Made by a program: the position numbers and the translations under genes. This document shows positions 34,101 to 41,520 of a DNA stretch of 64,000 nt, piece by piece. A model generated the notes under the pieces. That model did not search any database. It was not told where the DNA came from and worked only from the letters and a program-made list of their open reading frames with translations. The DNA is from Luteimicrobium xylanilyticum (GTDB taxonomy: Bacteria > Actinomycetota > Actinomycetes > Actinomycetales > Cellulomonadaceae): NCBI RefSeq assembly GCF_009429125.1, contig NZ_CP045529.1:3658001-3722000 (forward strand), in the 5' to 3' direction. Numbering within the stretch: the stretch's first letter is position 1; every line of letters starts with the position of its first letter.

Positions 34101-34438
34101 TAGACGAACGAGCGGTACGCCGCGTCGGGTGCGTCGGTCGTCGCGACCGTCGCGTCGTAGACGGTGGACCGGCGGACCTGGTCGTCCGGCACGGACCCGG
34201 TCGTGGCGACCGAGTTGTCGTGCCACCACGTGGTGAGCGAATCGCTCGCCGCGACGGGCAGGTCGTCCGGGTCCGTGGCGGTGGTCGCCGCCGCCGAGGT
34301 CGCGCCGGGCGCGCTCTCGGCGGCGGTGAGCTGCGCCGTCGTCCCGGCGAACGCGCCCCCGGCGGGGACGAGGACCAGCCCTGCCAGGGCCGCGACGGCG
34401 GCCGCGACCCGTCGTGCATGGAACGTGCGTCTCATCAT
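31187..34438 (-). CDS. Secreted GH49 dextranase/isopullulanase-type hydrolase
   Basis: 1083 residues. Signal peptide (about 1-32), GH49 N-terminal beta-sandwich, then a right-handed beta-helix. The catalytic Asp triad is visible as Asp432 (WYWQTDGIEL) and Asp451-Asp452 (FFHANDDVLKLY); the 19/20-residue spacing equals that of the Penicillium Dex49A triad (376, 395, 396). GH49 enzymes cut internal alpha-1,6 links of dextran or alpha-1,4 links of pullulan. After an Ig-like segment (about 660-740) comes a glucodextranase-like domain (about 748-975) and a final CARDB-like domain. Operon position between a GH13_31 and a GH65 gene supports dextran or isomalto-oligosaccharide breakdown. Confidence 0.9.
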   Translation of the reverse strand: MMRRTFHARRVAAAVAALAGLVLVPAGGAFAGTTAQLTAAESAPGATSAAATTATDPDDLPVAASDSLTTWWHDNSVATTGSVPDDQVRRSTVYDATVATTDAPDAAYRSFVYMSVPRSGEGKRGYTEQDGAEFSSSANLTMSWSSFEYSTDVWVDVSLKTGQTISSADQVTIRPTNLGFEKQLVDDHTIRVHVPYSSDGYRFSVEFDPQLVTAYNDMSGASGELTTVADGNRAVDTEPQNSMLVFANPEPSAQDEDSLAPTDADGSIYRPAPGKVDDLDSITQDIVYFGPGTYSMGADYRAQLPANVKWVYLAPGAYVKGAFRFPHDTQAHYKVTGLGVLSGEQYVYEADTANGYAHTTSDNCHVSCVKMLQFESSDTQQTLDLQGVTIASPPYHSFVVYAHDGDTEIPVTGFQMNVENYKQVGSWYWQTDGIELYDGGRMKDTFFHANDDVLKLYHSDVDIKNTVIWKNENGPVVQWGWTPRDIDGVTVADTDVIHNRMYWKDVKYNTCIFNSSSHWEDMSATDRADTATTVKNMRFTNTRVEGMTNCAIRDFALSNTRNVEIDGLHIDAWNDLDPSSQVSLLKRYTDTAGNKVSIGNETQDGDGILLHDYTVGGVPVLKAGDNWASDELGRLDFDADTWDSWDATSDGQPTGAQPALTVDGLHDGDTAASRSLTVTGKTDAVSVSVTADGVTTSAAVSSSGTYSATVDLGAISNRVRVTAVGADGVVNVQRFTLYAFGTKVGSVSDPTGDDDGPGSYTYPTDGAFNQGSFDLTGFDVYRDGDVVRFVASTAGEIHNPWGGNGMSTQRLNVYVRDGGSKKTTDLLPGTNTSAAGTWRYAVVADGRYDSSRFGTGVYGADLSRVGDADLTVIPAGKIVSSVPARVLRGVDLRTAAYQVSMFSDAEDGEGVGNVRPVYATGGQYRLGGGAGSWTDVGDAKDTDVTDSNALDVISGARPQSVVMDWTKGRVVVPYVRLDSAPTVVDVQLTATSAKVGRSQVLTIKARNDGDTAVTLTTPGLFGARRLGTVAAGATRSFTVDTHLPWLPPATLRITASAPDKTSKSYRVHYAGSGPLDLSGLLRH

Positions 34439-34489
34439 CGAGCTCCCTCAGAACATCGTCGTCGTGCGGGTGGGTGGTGCAGCGGGCGG

Positions 34490-36226
34490 TCAGCGGGCGG
34501 GGGTCACGAAGACCCGTGCCTCCCACGGCCGCAGGACGGCGCCGGCAGCACCGTCCTCGTAGTTGGCGAGGATCAGCTCGGCCCCGTCCTGGCCGGCCGA
34601 GACCGCGTCGTCGGCGGGCGCGTCCGACAGGTTCACGAGGACCAGGAGCGTCTGCTCGCCAAGCGTGCGTCGGAACCCGAAGACCGCCGGGTTCCCGGTG
34701 TCGACGCGGGAGTAGTCGCCCACGGCGACGACCTCGCGCTCGTGCCGGAGCGCGACCAGGCGCCGGTAGTAGGAGAACACCGAGCGCGGGTCGTCGTACT
34801 GCGCCTCGGCGTTCAGCCAGGTGTGGTTCGGGTTCACGTCGATCCACGACGCCCCCTGGGTGAAGCCGGCCCCCGGGCTCGCCTCCCACTGCACGGGAGT
34901 GCGGGCATTGTCCCGGCCGTTGCGGCGCATCCCGTCGAGCACGGCCTCGGCCGTCAGCCCGGTGCTCGCGGACTGGGCGAAGAAGTTCAGGCTCTCCACG
35001 TCGCGGAAGTCCTCGAGCGTCTCGAAGGCGCCGTTGGTCATCCCCAGCTCTTCGCCCTGGTAGATGTACGGGGTGCCCCGCAGGAGGTGCAGCATCGTGG
35101 CCAACGCGGTCGCCGACTCCCGCCAGTACGCCCCGTCGTTCCCGAACCGCGACACGGCACGGGGTTGGTCGTGGTTCGAGAGGTAGAGGCTGTTCCAGCC
35201 CTCTCCTCCCACCGTCTCCTGCCAGCGCGACAACGAGTCGGCGAGCGCACCGGGCGCGAGGTCCTGCGGGTCGAACTTGGACGCGCCGTGGTCCAGCCCG
35301 ACGTGCTCGAACTGGAAGACCATGTCGAGCTCGCGGCGCGCGGGCGCGGTGACCAGCAAGGCCTCCTCGGTCCCGACCCCGGGCATCTCGCCGACGGTCA
35401 GCATCCCCGGACGGCCGTCGAAGACCTCCCGCCGCATCTCCTGGAGGAACTCGTGGAGCCGGGGTCCGTGGGCGTAGTGGGCGAAGCCGTCGCCGCGACC
35501 GGTCGCCGGGTCCGTGGCGGTGGCGTCGGGAAGCGCGACGTCCTTGGAGATCAGGTTGATGACGTCCATCCGGAAGCCGTCGACACCGCGGTCCAGCCAC
35601 CAGCGCATCATCGAGTAGACCGCCTCGCGGACCTCGGGGTTCTCCCAGTTGAGGTCGGGCTGCTTCGTCCCGAAGAGGTGCAGGTAGTACTGGCCCGTCG
35701 TCTCGTCGAGCGTCCAGGTGGGGCCCGAGAAGAACGACTCCCAGTTCGTGGGCTCCGCCCCCGGCTCCCCCGCGCGGTGGCCAGGACGCGGGTCGCGCCA
35801 CCAGTACCAGTCGCGCTTGGGGTTGTCGCGCGACGACCGGGACTCGACGAACCACGGGTGCTCGTCGGACGTGTGGTTGACCACGAGGTCCATCACGAGC
35901 CTCATGCCTCGCGCGTGCACGGCCTCGAGGAGGCGGTCGAAGTCGTCGAGCGTCCCGAACACCGGGTCGATGTCCTGGTAGTCGCTGATGTCGTAGCCGT
36001 TGTCCGCCTGGGGCGACCGGTAGACCGGCGACAGCCAGATCACGTCGACGCCGAGCCGCGCGAGGTGGTCGAGCCGTCCGACGATCCCCGGAAGGTCACC
36101 GATCCCGTCGCCGTCGGAGTCCGCGAAGCTGCGCGGGTAGATCTGGTAGACGACCGCGGACGTCCACCAGGGCGCGCCGTCGGCACCCTCCTCGGCGGAG
36201 GTACGGGCAGGGTCGAGCAGGGTCAT
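34490..36226 (-). CDS. GH13_31 oligo-1,6-glucosidase / dextran glucosidase
   Basis: 578 residues, cytoplasmic (no signal). GH13 motifs: MDLVVNHTSDEH, nucleophile Asp221 in GFRMDVINLI, acid/base Glu280 in LTVGEMPG, and Asp353 in SNHDQPR. Val222 directly after the nucleophile is the residue that marks alpha-1,6 specificity in the oligo-1,6-glucosidase group (alpha-1,4 enzymes have Ala or Thr). It would release glucose from imported isomalto-oligosaccharides. ATG 36226 has GAAGGA eight bases upstream; the TTG two codons earlier is too close to that site. Confidence 0.93.
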   Translation of the reverse strand: MTLLDPARTSAEEGADGAPWWTSAVVYQIYPRSFADSDGDGIGDLPGIVGRLDHLARLGVDVIWLSPVYRSPQADNGYDISDYQDIDPVFGTLDDFDRLLEAVHARGMRLVMDLVVNHTSDEHPWFVESRSSRDNPKRDWYWWRDPRPGHRAGEPGAEPTNWESFFSGPTWTLDETTGQYYLHLFGTKQPDLNWENPEVREAVYSMMRWWLDRGVDGFRMDVINLISKDVALPDATATDPATGRGDGFAHYAHGPRLHEFLQEMRREVFDGRPGMLTVGEMPGVGTEEALLVTAPARRELDMVFQFEHVGLDHGASKFDPQDLAPGALADSLSRWQETVGGEGWNSLYLSNHDQPRAVSRFGNDGAYWRESATALATMLHLLRGTPYIYQGEELGMTNGAFETLEDFRDVESLNFFAQSASTGLTAEAVLDGMRRNGRDNARTPVQWEASPGAGFTQGASWIDVNPNHTWLNAEAQYDDPRSVFSYYRRLVALRHEREVVAVGDYSRVDTGNPAVFGFRRTLGEQTLLVLVNLSDAPADDAVSAGQDGAELILANYEDGAAGAVLRPWEARVFVTPAR

Positions 36227-36282
36227 CGACAAGTTCCTTCGGTGGTGCGGTCAGGGCGGTCGGCCCGGGACGACGGCGGCGC

Positions 36283-37206
36283 CTACTTCACGGCGCCGAG
36301 GTTCACGCCGCGCATGAGGGTGCGCTGGAAGAGGAGGAAGAACACCAGCGCCGGGAGGATCCCGACGAGCGACGCCGCGGCGAGCGCGGTCGGGTCGCTC
36401 GTGTACTGGCCGGACAACGCACCGAGAGAGACGGAGACGGTCTGGTTCGAGGCCGAGGGCAGCAGGATCAGCGGGAGGAAGAAGTCGTTCCACGTCCAGA
36501 TGAAGAAGAACGTGAGGAGCACACCCAGCGTGGGCCGGGTCAACGGCAGCACGATGTGGCGCAGGACCTGGAACCTGCTCGCGCCGTCCAGGCGCGCTGC
36601 CTCGAGCACCTCCGACGGGAAGGCGCCCAGCACCGACGCGAGCATGTACGTGCCGAAGGCGCTCTGCAGGACGGCGGAGATGATGATGACGCCGAGCCGG
36701 GTGTCGTAGAGGTCCAGGTCCCTCGTGAGGACGAACAGGGGGTAGACCAGCGCCTCCTGAGGGATGGTGAACGCCACCATGAAGATCGCCAGGATCCAGA
36801 TCCGCCCGCGGATCCGGCCGATTCCGATCGCGAACGCGCTGAGCAGGCTCAGCGCGACACCCGCGACCGCGACGCAGCCGCTGATGACCACGCTGTTGAC
36901 CAGCTTCTGACCGAAGTCGACACCCTTCCAGAAGTCGACGACCGCCTGGAACGACAGGTGGCTCGGGAGGGTCAGGGGGGACCCGCTGATGTAGTCCTCG
37001 GACGTCTTGAACCCGTTGACGAGCGCGATCCAGAACGGGAAGAGCATCAGCAGCGCGCAGGCGACCACGACCGCGAGCACGACCCAGCCGCTGATCCCCC
37101 GTCGTGAGCGGGCGCCCCGGCGTCGAGGGGTGGTCGGCCGCCCGGCCGGTGGTGCGGTGTCGAGGGTCGTCGGCTGCGGCGTCACCGAGGCCGTGTCGGT
37201 CGTCAT
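36283..37206 (-). CDS. Sugar ABC transporter permease, MalG type
   Basis: 307 residues; an N-terminal basic segment, six membrane helices and the EAA loop EAARLDGASRFQVLRHIVLP that contacts the ATPase. Family CUT1, importer of oligosaccharides. Its start overlaps the stop of the preceding permease gene (ATGA). Confidence 0.94.
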   Translation of the reverse strand: MTTDTASVTPQPTTLDTAPPAGRPTTPRRRGARSRRGISGWVVLAVVVACALLMLFPFWIALVNGFKTSEDYISGSPLTLPSHLSFQAVVDFWKGVDFGQKLVNSVVISGCVAVAGVALSLLSAFAIGIGRIRGRIWILAIFMVAFTIPQEALVYPLFVLTRDLDLYDTRLGVIIISAVLQSAFGTYMLASVLGAFPSEVLEAARLDGASRFQVLRHIVLPLTRPTLGVLLTFFFIWTWNDFFLPLILLPSASNQTVSVSLGALSGQYTSDPTALAAASLVGILPALVFFLLFQRTLMRGVNLGAVK

Positions 37207-38153
37207 TGGTCCAGCCCTTCGGTGGAGCGTGCCTGGTATCGCATCGCGACGACCGCGACGACGGTGACCACCACCGCGAGCACGGTCGCGACGGCTGCTC
37301 CGTACCCGACCCGCATGGTGGTGAAGAAGTTGTAGTAGGAGAAGTAGGAGGGCACGATCGTCGACGTCCCGGGGCCGCCCTTGGTCAGCATGTAGATCGG
37401 CGCGAAGACCTTGAGGGCTGCGACGGAGGTCGTGATGAGGACGACGGCGATCTCCGGACGCAGCTGGTTGAGCGTGATCGTGCGGAACCGCTGCCACCAG
37501 TTCGCCCCGTCGAGCTCCGCCGCCTCGTACAGCGCGGGGTCCACACGGGAGAGCCCGGCCATGAAGATGACGACGGTGTAGCCGATCTGCAGCCACACGA
37601 GGACGTTCATGACGGCGTAGATGGCCAGGTGCGCGTCACCGAGCCAGTTCTGCGCGAGGGACCCGAGGCCGACGCTGCGGAGCACCGTGTTGATGACCCC
37701 GTAGTCGGGTTGGTACATCCACTTCCACAGCACGCCGGCGACCGCGATCGGGAGGATCTGCGGCAGGTAGAACGTGGCGCGCAGGATGCTCCCGGTACGC
37801 GTCCCGAACCGCGGCGCGATGAAGTCGAACAGGACCGCGGCGACCAGGACGCCGAGCGCGGTCGGGATGATCGCCATCGCGACGATGAAGTAGATGCTGT
37901 TGCGGAACGACGTCCAGAAGGTCGCGTCGTGGAACAGCGTGGTGTAGTTCGAGAGGCCGACGGGCGTCATCGTGCCCACGCCGGACCAGGAGTGGAAGGA
38001 GTACCAGATGTTCATGCCGAACGGCACGAGCACGACGGCGGCGAAGCCGATCGCTCCGGGCGCGAGGTACCACCAGTAGCCGGCGGTCCGTTCGCTGGTC
38101 CCGGTGCGACGACGCACCGGTCCGGAGCGGACGGCCTGGGTCGTTGAAGTCAT
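37203..38153 (-). CDS. Sugar ABC transporter permease, MalF type
   Basis: 316 residues with six predicted helices and the EAA loop YEAAELDGANWWQRFRTITL. Partner of the MalG-type permease. ATG at 38151-38153. No ATPase gene follows; CUT1 importers in actinobacteria often share one ATPase (MsiK type) encoded elsewhere. Confidence 0.94.
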   Translation of the reverse strand: MTSTTQAVRSGPVRRRTGTSERTAGYWWYLAPGAIGFAAVVLVPFGMNIWYSFHSWSGVGTMTPVGLSNYTTLFHDATFWTSFRNSIYFIVAMAIIPTALGVLVAAVLFDFIAPRFGTRTGSILRATFYLPQILPIAVAGVLWKWMYQPDYGVINTVLRSVGLGSLAQNWLGDAHLAIYAVMNVLVWLQIGYTVVIFMAGLSRVDPALYEAAELDGANWWQRFRTITLNQLRPEIAVVLITTSVAALKVFAPIYMLTKGGPGTSTIVPSYFSYYNFFTTMRVGYGAAVATVLAVVVTVVAVVAMRYQARSTEGLDQ

Positions 38154-38218
38154 GTCAGTCCTGTTCCCGGGGGGCCGGGCGACGACGAGCGGCGTCGCCC
38201 GGCCCGCTCTGCGGCCGG

Positions 38219-39526
38219 CTACTTGCCGGCCGGCTTGCCCTGTTCGTAGGCGCTCTTGATCGCGTCGACGAGCTGATCGGGCGTCGTGGTTCCCTGCGTC
38301 AGGGAGCTGATCTGCTGGAGCAGCACGTCGTTGAGCCCTGCGGCCGGCCAGTCGGGGTACCAGGCGAGTCCGCCGTCCTTCTCAGCCAGGAGCTTGTTGA
38401 ACGTCGTGGACTGCAGCGTCCCGACCGGGGAGGTCACGGCCGAGGGGTCCGCCGCGATGGGCACCCCCGCCTTGTTCCCCAGCATGTTCTGGATCTCGGG
38501 GCTCAGCGTGATCTCGATGAAGTCCTCGGCGAGGGTCTTGTTCTCGGCCTTGGCGGGAACCACCCAGATGTTGCCGCCCGACCCCGGGGTGAAGGTCGTG
38601 TCGGGCCACCGGAACTGGTCCCACTTGAAGGACTTGATCTTGTCCTGGAAGGTGCCCGCCCACCAGGTGCCGGAGTAGAACATCGGGTACTTCCCGGCCT
38701 CGAAGGCGTTGCCGGAGTCCTGGGCGCTCACGCCTGTCGAGCTCTTGGCGATGTAGCCCTTCTTCACCCAGTCCTGGTAGGTCTGGGCGGCCTGCTGCCA
38801 CGCCGACCAGTCCGGCTCGCCGGTGAACTGCTGGTAGGCCGACCACGAGTCGTGGTTCATGTGCAGCAGCGCAAGCTGGTAGAGCAGGTGCTCGCCGGGG
38901 TAGTCGTTGGATCCGAGGGCGAGCGGCGTGATCTTGTGGTCGACGAACGTCTGCATGTCCGACTCGAGCTCGTCGAGCGACGTCGGCACGCTGAGCCCGT
39001 ACTTCGCGAAGAGGTCCTTGTTGTAGTACATGCCGACGTACTCGCCGTAGTTGGTGACGCCGTAGCGCTTGCCCGTCCCCATCACACCGCTGGCGTCGTA
39101 CAGGCCCACGTCCTGCGCCGAGTTGTCGAGGTCCCAGCCGCGGTCCTTCGCGACCTGGGTGAGGTCCGTCAGCAGGCCGGCCTTCGCGACGCTGCCCGCG
39201 GTGGCGTTGCCCTTGAGGTACTCCAGCACGTCCGGCGTGTCCTTGGAGTCCAGGATCAGCTGGCCGGACTGCTGCATCTGGTCGTAGGTCTTGAGCTCGA
39301 ACTCGACCTTCACTCCCGGGTGCTTCTCCTTGAAGATGTCGATCGCCTTGTTCCAGGCGTCCGAGAGAGCCGAGTCGTCGTTCTCCCACCACCAGACCTT
39401 GAGGGTCTTCCCGTCCCCTCCGGTCGCGGCGCCCGAACCGTCGGACGATCCCGAGCAGCCGGCCAGGGTGAGGGCCAGCGCCGCTGCGGCCGCGGCGGCC
39501 GCCAGCACGCCTCTGTGCTTACGCAT
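38219..39526 (-). CDS. Sugar-binding lipoprotein of ABC transporter
   Basis: 435 residues, extracellular solute-binding family 1. Lipoprotein signal with lipobox LAGC (Cys24) after an Ala-rich core. ATG 39524-39526 follows GAAGGAGA. Mature start KTLKVWWWENDD is typical of CUT1 binding proteins. First gene of the alpha-glucan operon; the ligand is inferred to be an isomalto- or panose-type oligosaccharide from the enzymes encoded downstream. Confidence 0.94.
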   Translation of the reverse strand: MRKHRGVLAAAAAAAALALTLAGCSGSSDGSGAATGGDGKTLKVWWWENDDSALSDAWNKAIDIFKEKHPGVKVEFELKTYDQMQQSGQLILDSKDTPDVLEYLKGNATAGSVAKAGLLTDLTQVAKDRGWDLDNSAQDVGLYDASGVMGTGKRYGVTNYGEYVGMYYNKDLFAKYGLSVPTSLDELESDMQTFVDHKITPLALGSNDYPGEHLLYQLALLHMNHDSWSAYQQFTGEPDWSAWQQAAQTYQDWVKKGYIAKSSTGVSAQDSGNAFEAGKYPMFYSGTWWAGTFQDKIKSFKWDQFRWPDTTFTPGSGGNIWVVPAKAENKTLAEDFIEITLSPEIQNMLGNKAGVPIAADPSAVTSPVGTLQSTTFNKLLAEKDGGLAWYPDWPAAGLNDVLLQQISSLTQGTTTPDQLVDAIKSAYEQGKPAGK

Positions 39527-39644
39527 CCATGTCTCCTTCTGAGTCACGACCTCGTCGTAGTGAGCACTCGTGCCACCGACCCGGACCCGGGAGGAGGCAA
39601 CGCACGGGACCCGCTCCGGGACCCCCGTTTCTTTCGCGACAACA

Positions 39645-39673
39645 TTAACGACCATCGAAGGCTTCGACGTCAA
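39645..39673 (-). promoter_or_regulatory. Promoter with palindromic operator for the alpha-glucan operon
   Basis: On the minus strand TTGACG (39668-39673) forms a good -35, followed 17 bases later by CGTTAA (39645-39650, or the nearby TTAATG) as a weaker -10. The spacer contains the perfect palindrome TCGAAG-C-CTTCGA (39655-39667). An operator in this position would block RNA polymerase; the adjacent divergent ROK regulator is the obvious candidate to bind it. Confidence 0.6.
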
Positions 39674-39760
39674 GTGGGGCCCGATCACGGTTCGGACTCG
39701 TCAGGCTGGCTGCACTAAGTTCCGCGGCTGTAGTATCGACGGCGACCGAGAGGAGGCCTG

Positions 39761-40942
39761 GTGGCCCGACCCGCATCACCGTGGTCGCAGCTGAGCCCGT
39801 CCAGTCGTCGTGTCGCGCTCGAGGTGCTGCTGCACGGGCCGCTGGCGCGCGCCGAGATCGCCACGCGCCTGGACCTGTCCGCGCCGAGCCTCACCAGGCT
39901 GACGAAGCCGCTCCTCGACGCGCGGCTGCTGCACGAGGTCGCCGACGCCGGCCAGCGTGCCGCGGGCGGCCGGCCGCTCCAGCCCCTCGACATCCAGGCG
40001 GACGTCCAGCGCTTCATCGGGATCAAGCTCGCAGGATTCCGCGCCTACGGCGTCCTCACGAACCTCCGCGCCGAGATCATCGCCTCCGACGTCACCGAGA
40101 TCGGCGACCAGTCGCCGACCGCCGTCGTCGCCAAGCTCGAGGAGCTCGCGAAGAAGCTGTCGCACGACGCCGCCGACCAGGTAGCGGCCGTCGGTGTCGC
40201 ACTCGGAGGTGCCGTCCGCGGGTTCTCCCACGTCGAGCGCGCCCCCTTCCTGCACTGGCGCGACGTCCCGCTCGGCGGCCTGGCCGAAGCCACGCTCAAG
40301 CTCCCGACCGTCCTGACCAACGACGTGGACGCCCTCATGGAGGCCGAGCACTGGTTCGGTGACGGCCGCGACGTCCAGAACTTCGCCACCCTGACCATCG
40401 GCGCCGGCGTCGGCGGCGGGCTGGTCGTGCACGACCGGCTCGTCACCGGCCCCGACTCCGGCCTCGGCCTGCTCGGGCACTTCCCGCTCGACCCGCTCGG
40501 CCCCGCGTGCCCCGAGGGCCACCGGGGATGCGCGGACGCCCTGCTCAGCACCGAGGCGATCCAGGTCCAGGCGGCACTCGCACTCGGGCGCCCCGTCACC
40601 TACGACCAGGTCATGGACCTGGCACAGGCGGGCGACCCCGTCGCCGAGCAGCTCGTGGGCCGCTCCGCCCACGCGTTCGGCCTGCTGATCGCGGCGGTGG
40701 CCAACATCGCGCAGCCCGAACGCATCATCCTGACCGGAGAGGGGATCCGTCTGGCCCACGTGGGCGAACGTCAGCTCCGCAGCGCCCTCGCCCAAGCCCG
40801 GGTCCCGGAGGCGTCACCGCTCGACCTACGGGTGCTCGAGGACGACCCCGACCTGTGGGCCCGAGGAGCGGCCGCTGTCGCCATCCAGCGGACGGTGCTC
40901 GCCCACCTGCCCGACCACCGAGCCATGACCGTCTCGAGGTAG
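39761..40942 (+). CDS. ROK-family transcriptional repressor
   Basis: 393 residues. Winged HTH of MarR/NagC type at the N-terminus (ARAEIATRLDLSAPSLTRL) followed by a ROK domain. The kinase-type phosphate motif DxGGT is replaced (GIKLAGFRAYGV), as in repressors, and the Zn motif CxCGxxGCxE is degenerate (CPEGHRGCAD). Start is GTG 39761 after GAGAGGAGG. It is divergent from the alpha-glucan operon and is expected to repress it until an imported sugar binds. Confidence 0.92.
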   Translation: MARPASPWSQLSPSSRRVALEVLLHGPLARAEIATRLDLSAPSLTRLTKPLLDARLLHEVADAGQRAAGGRPLQPLDIQADVQRFIGIKLAGFRAYGVLTNLRAEIIASDVTEIGDQSPTAVVAKLEELAKKLSHDAADQVAAVGVALGGAVRGFSHVERAPFLHWRDVPLGGLAEATLKLPTVLTNDVDALMEAEHWFGDGRDVQNFATLTIGAGVGGGLVVHDRLVTGPDSGLGLLGHFPLDPLGPACPEGHRGCADALLSTEAIQVQAALALGRPVTYDQVMDLAQAGDPVAEQLVGRSAHAFGLLIAAVANIAQPERIILTGEGIRLAHVGERQLRSALAQARVPEASPLDLRVLEDDPDLWARGAAAVAIQRTVLAHLPDHRAMTVSR

Positions 40943-40961
40943 CCGGCGATAGCCTCGTACC

Positions 40962-41501
40962 GTGACCGACGACGCGAGCACCGACGCCATCACCCCCGAC
41001 ACCAAGGACTGGACCTGGGTCCTCGACGAGGCGTGCCCGGAGTGCGGCTTCGAGGCCGGTCGGCTCGAGGTCGAGGACGTCGCACCGCTGGTGCGCGACT
41101 CGCTCCCCCGCTGGCGCGCCCGCCTCGCCGCGGACGACGCCCGCACCCGCCCGGCGCCGGGCGTCTGGTCACCGCTCGAGTACGGCGCCCACACCCGCGA
41201 CGTGTTCCGGATCTTCGACGTGCGGCTGACGTCCATGCTCGAGTCCGACGACCCGCTGTTCGCCAACTGGGACCAGGACGCGGCGGCCCTGGAGGACGAC
41301 TACGCGAGCCAGGATCCCGCCGTGGTCGGCCGGGAGCTGGAGGCGGCGGGCCGCGCGATCGCGGGCCGCTGGGACGTGGTGACGCCGGATCAGCACGAAC
41401 GTCCGGGTCGGCGGTCGAACGGGTCGGTGTTCACGGTGCGAACCCTCGGCCAGTACTTCGCGCACGACCTGGTGCACCACCTGCACGACGTGGGCGCCTG
41501 A
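40962..41501 (+). CDS. DinB-family protein
   Basis: 179 residues, GTG start 40962. Four-helix DinB/maleylpyruvate-isomerase-like fold expected: metal-ligand candidates are His in EYGAHTRDV and the HDLVHHLHD near the C-terminus. A CPECGFEAG segment near the N-terminus is common in this actinobacterial subgroup. Many members are thiol transferases dependent on mycothiol; the substrate here is unknown. It lies 19 bp after the ROK gene on the same strand and ends 19 bp before the convergent MFS gene. Confidence 0.85.
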   Translation: MTDDASTDAITPDTKDWTWVLDEACPECGFEAGRLEVEDVAPLVRDSLPRWRARLAADDARTRPAPGVWSPLEYGAHTRDVFRIFDVRLTSMLESDDPLFANWDQDAAALEDDYASQDPAVVGRELEAAGRAIAGRWDVVTPDQHERPGRRSNGSVFTVRTLGQYFAHDLVHHLHDVGA

Positions 41502-41520
41502 GCCGGTCGACGGAGCGCGG

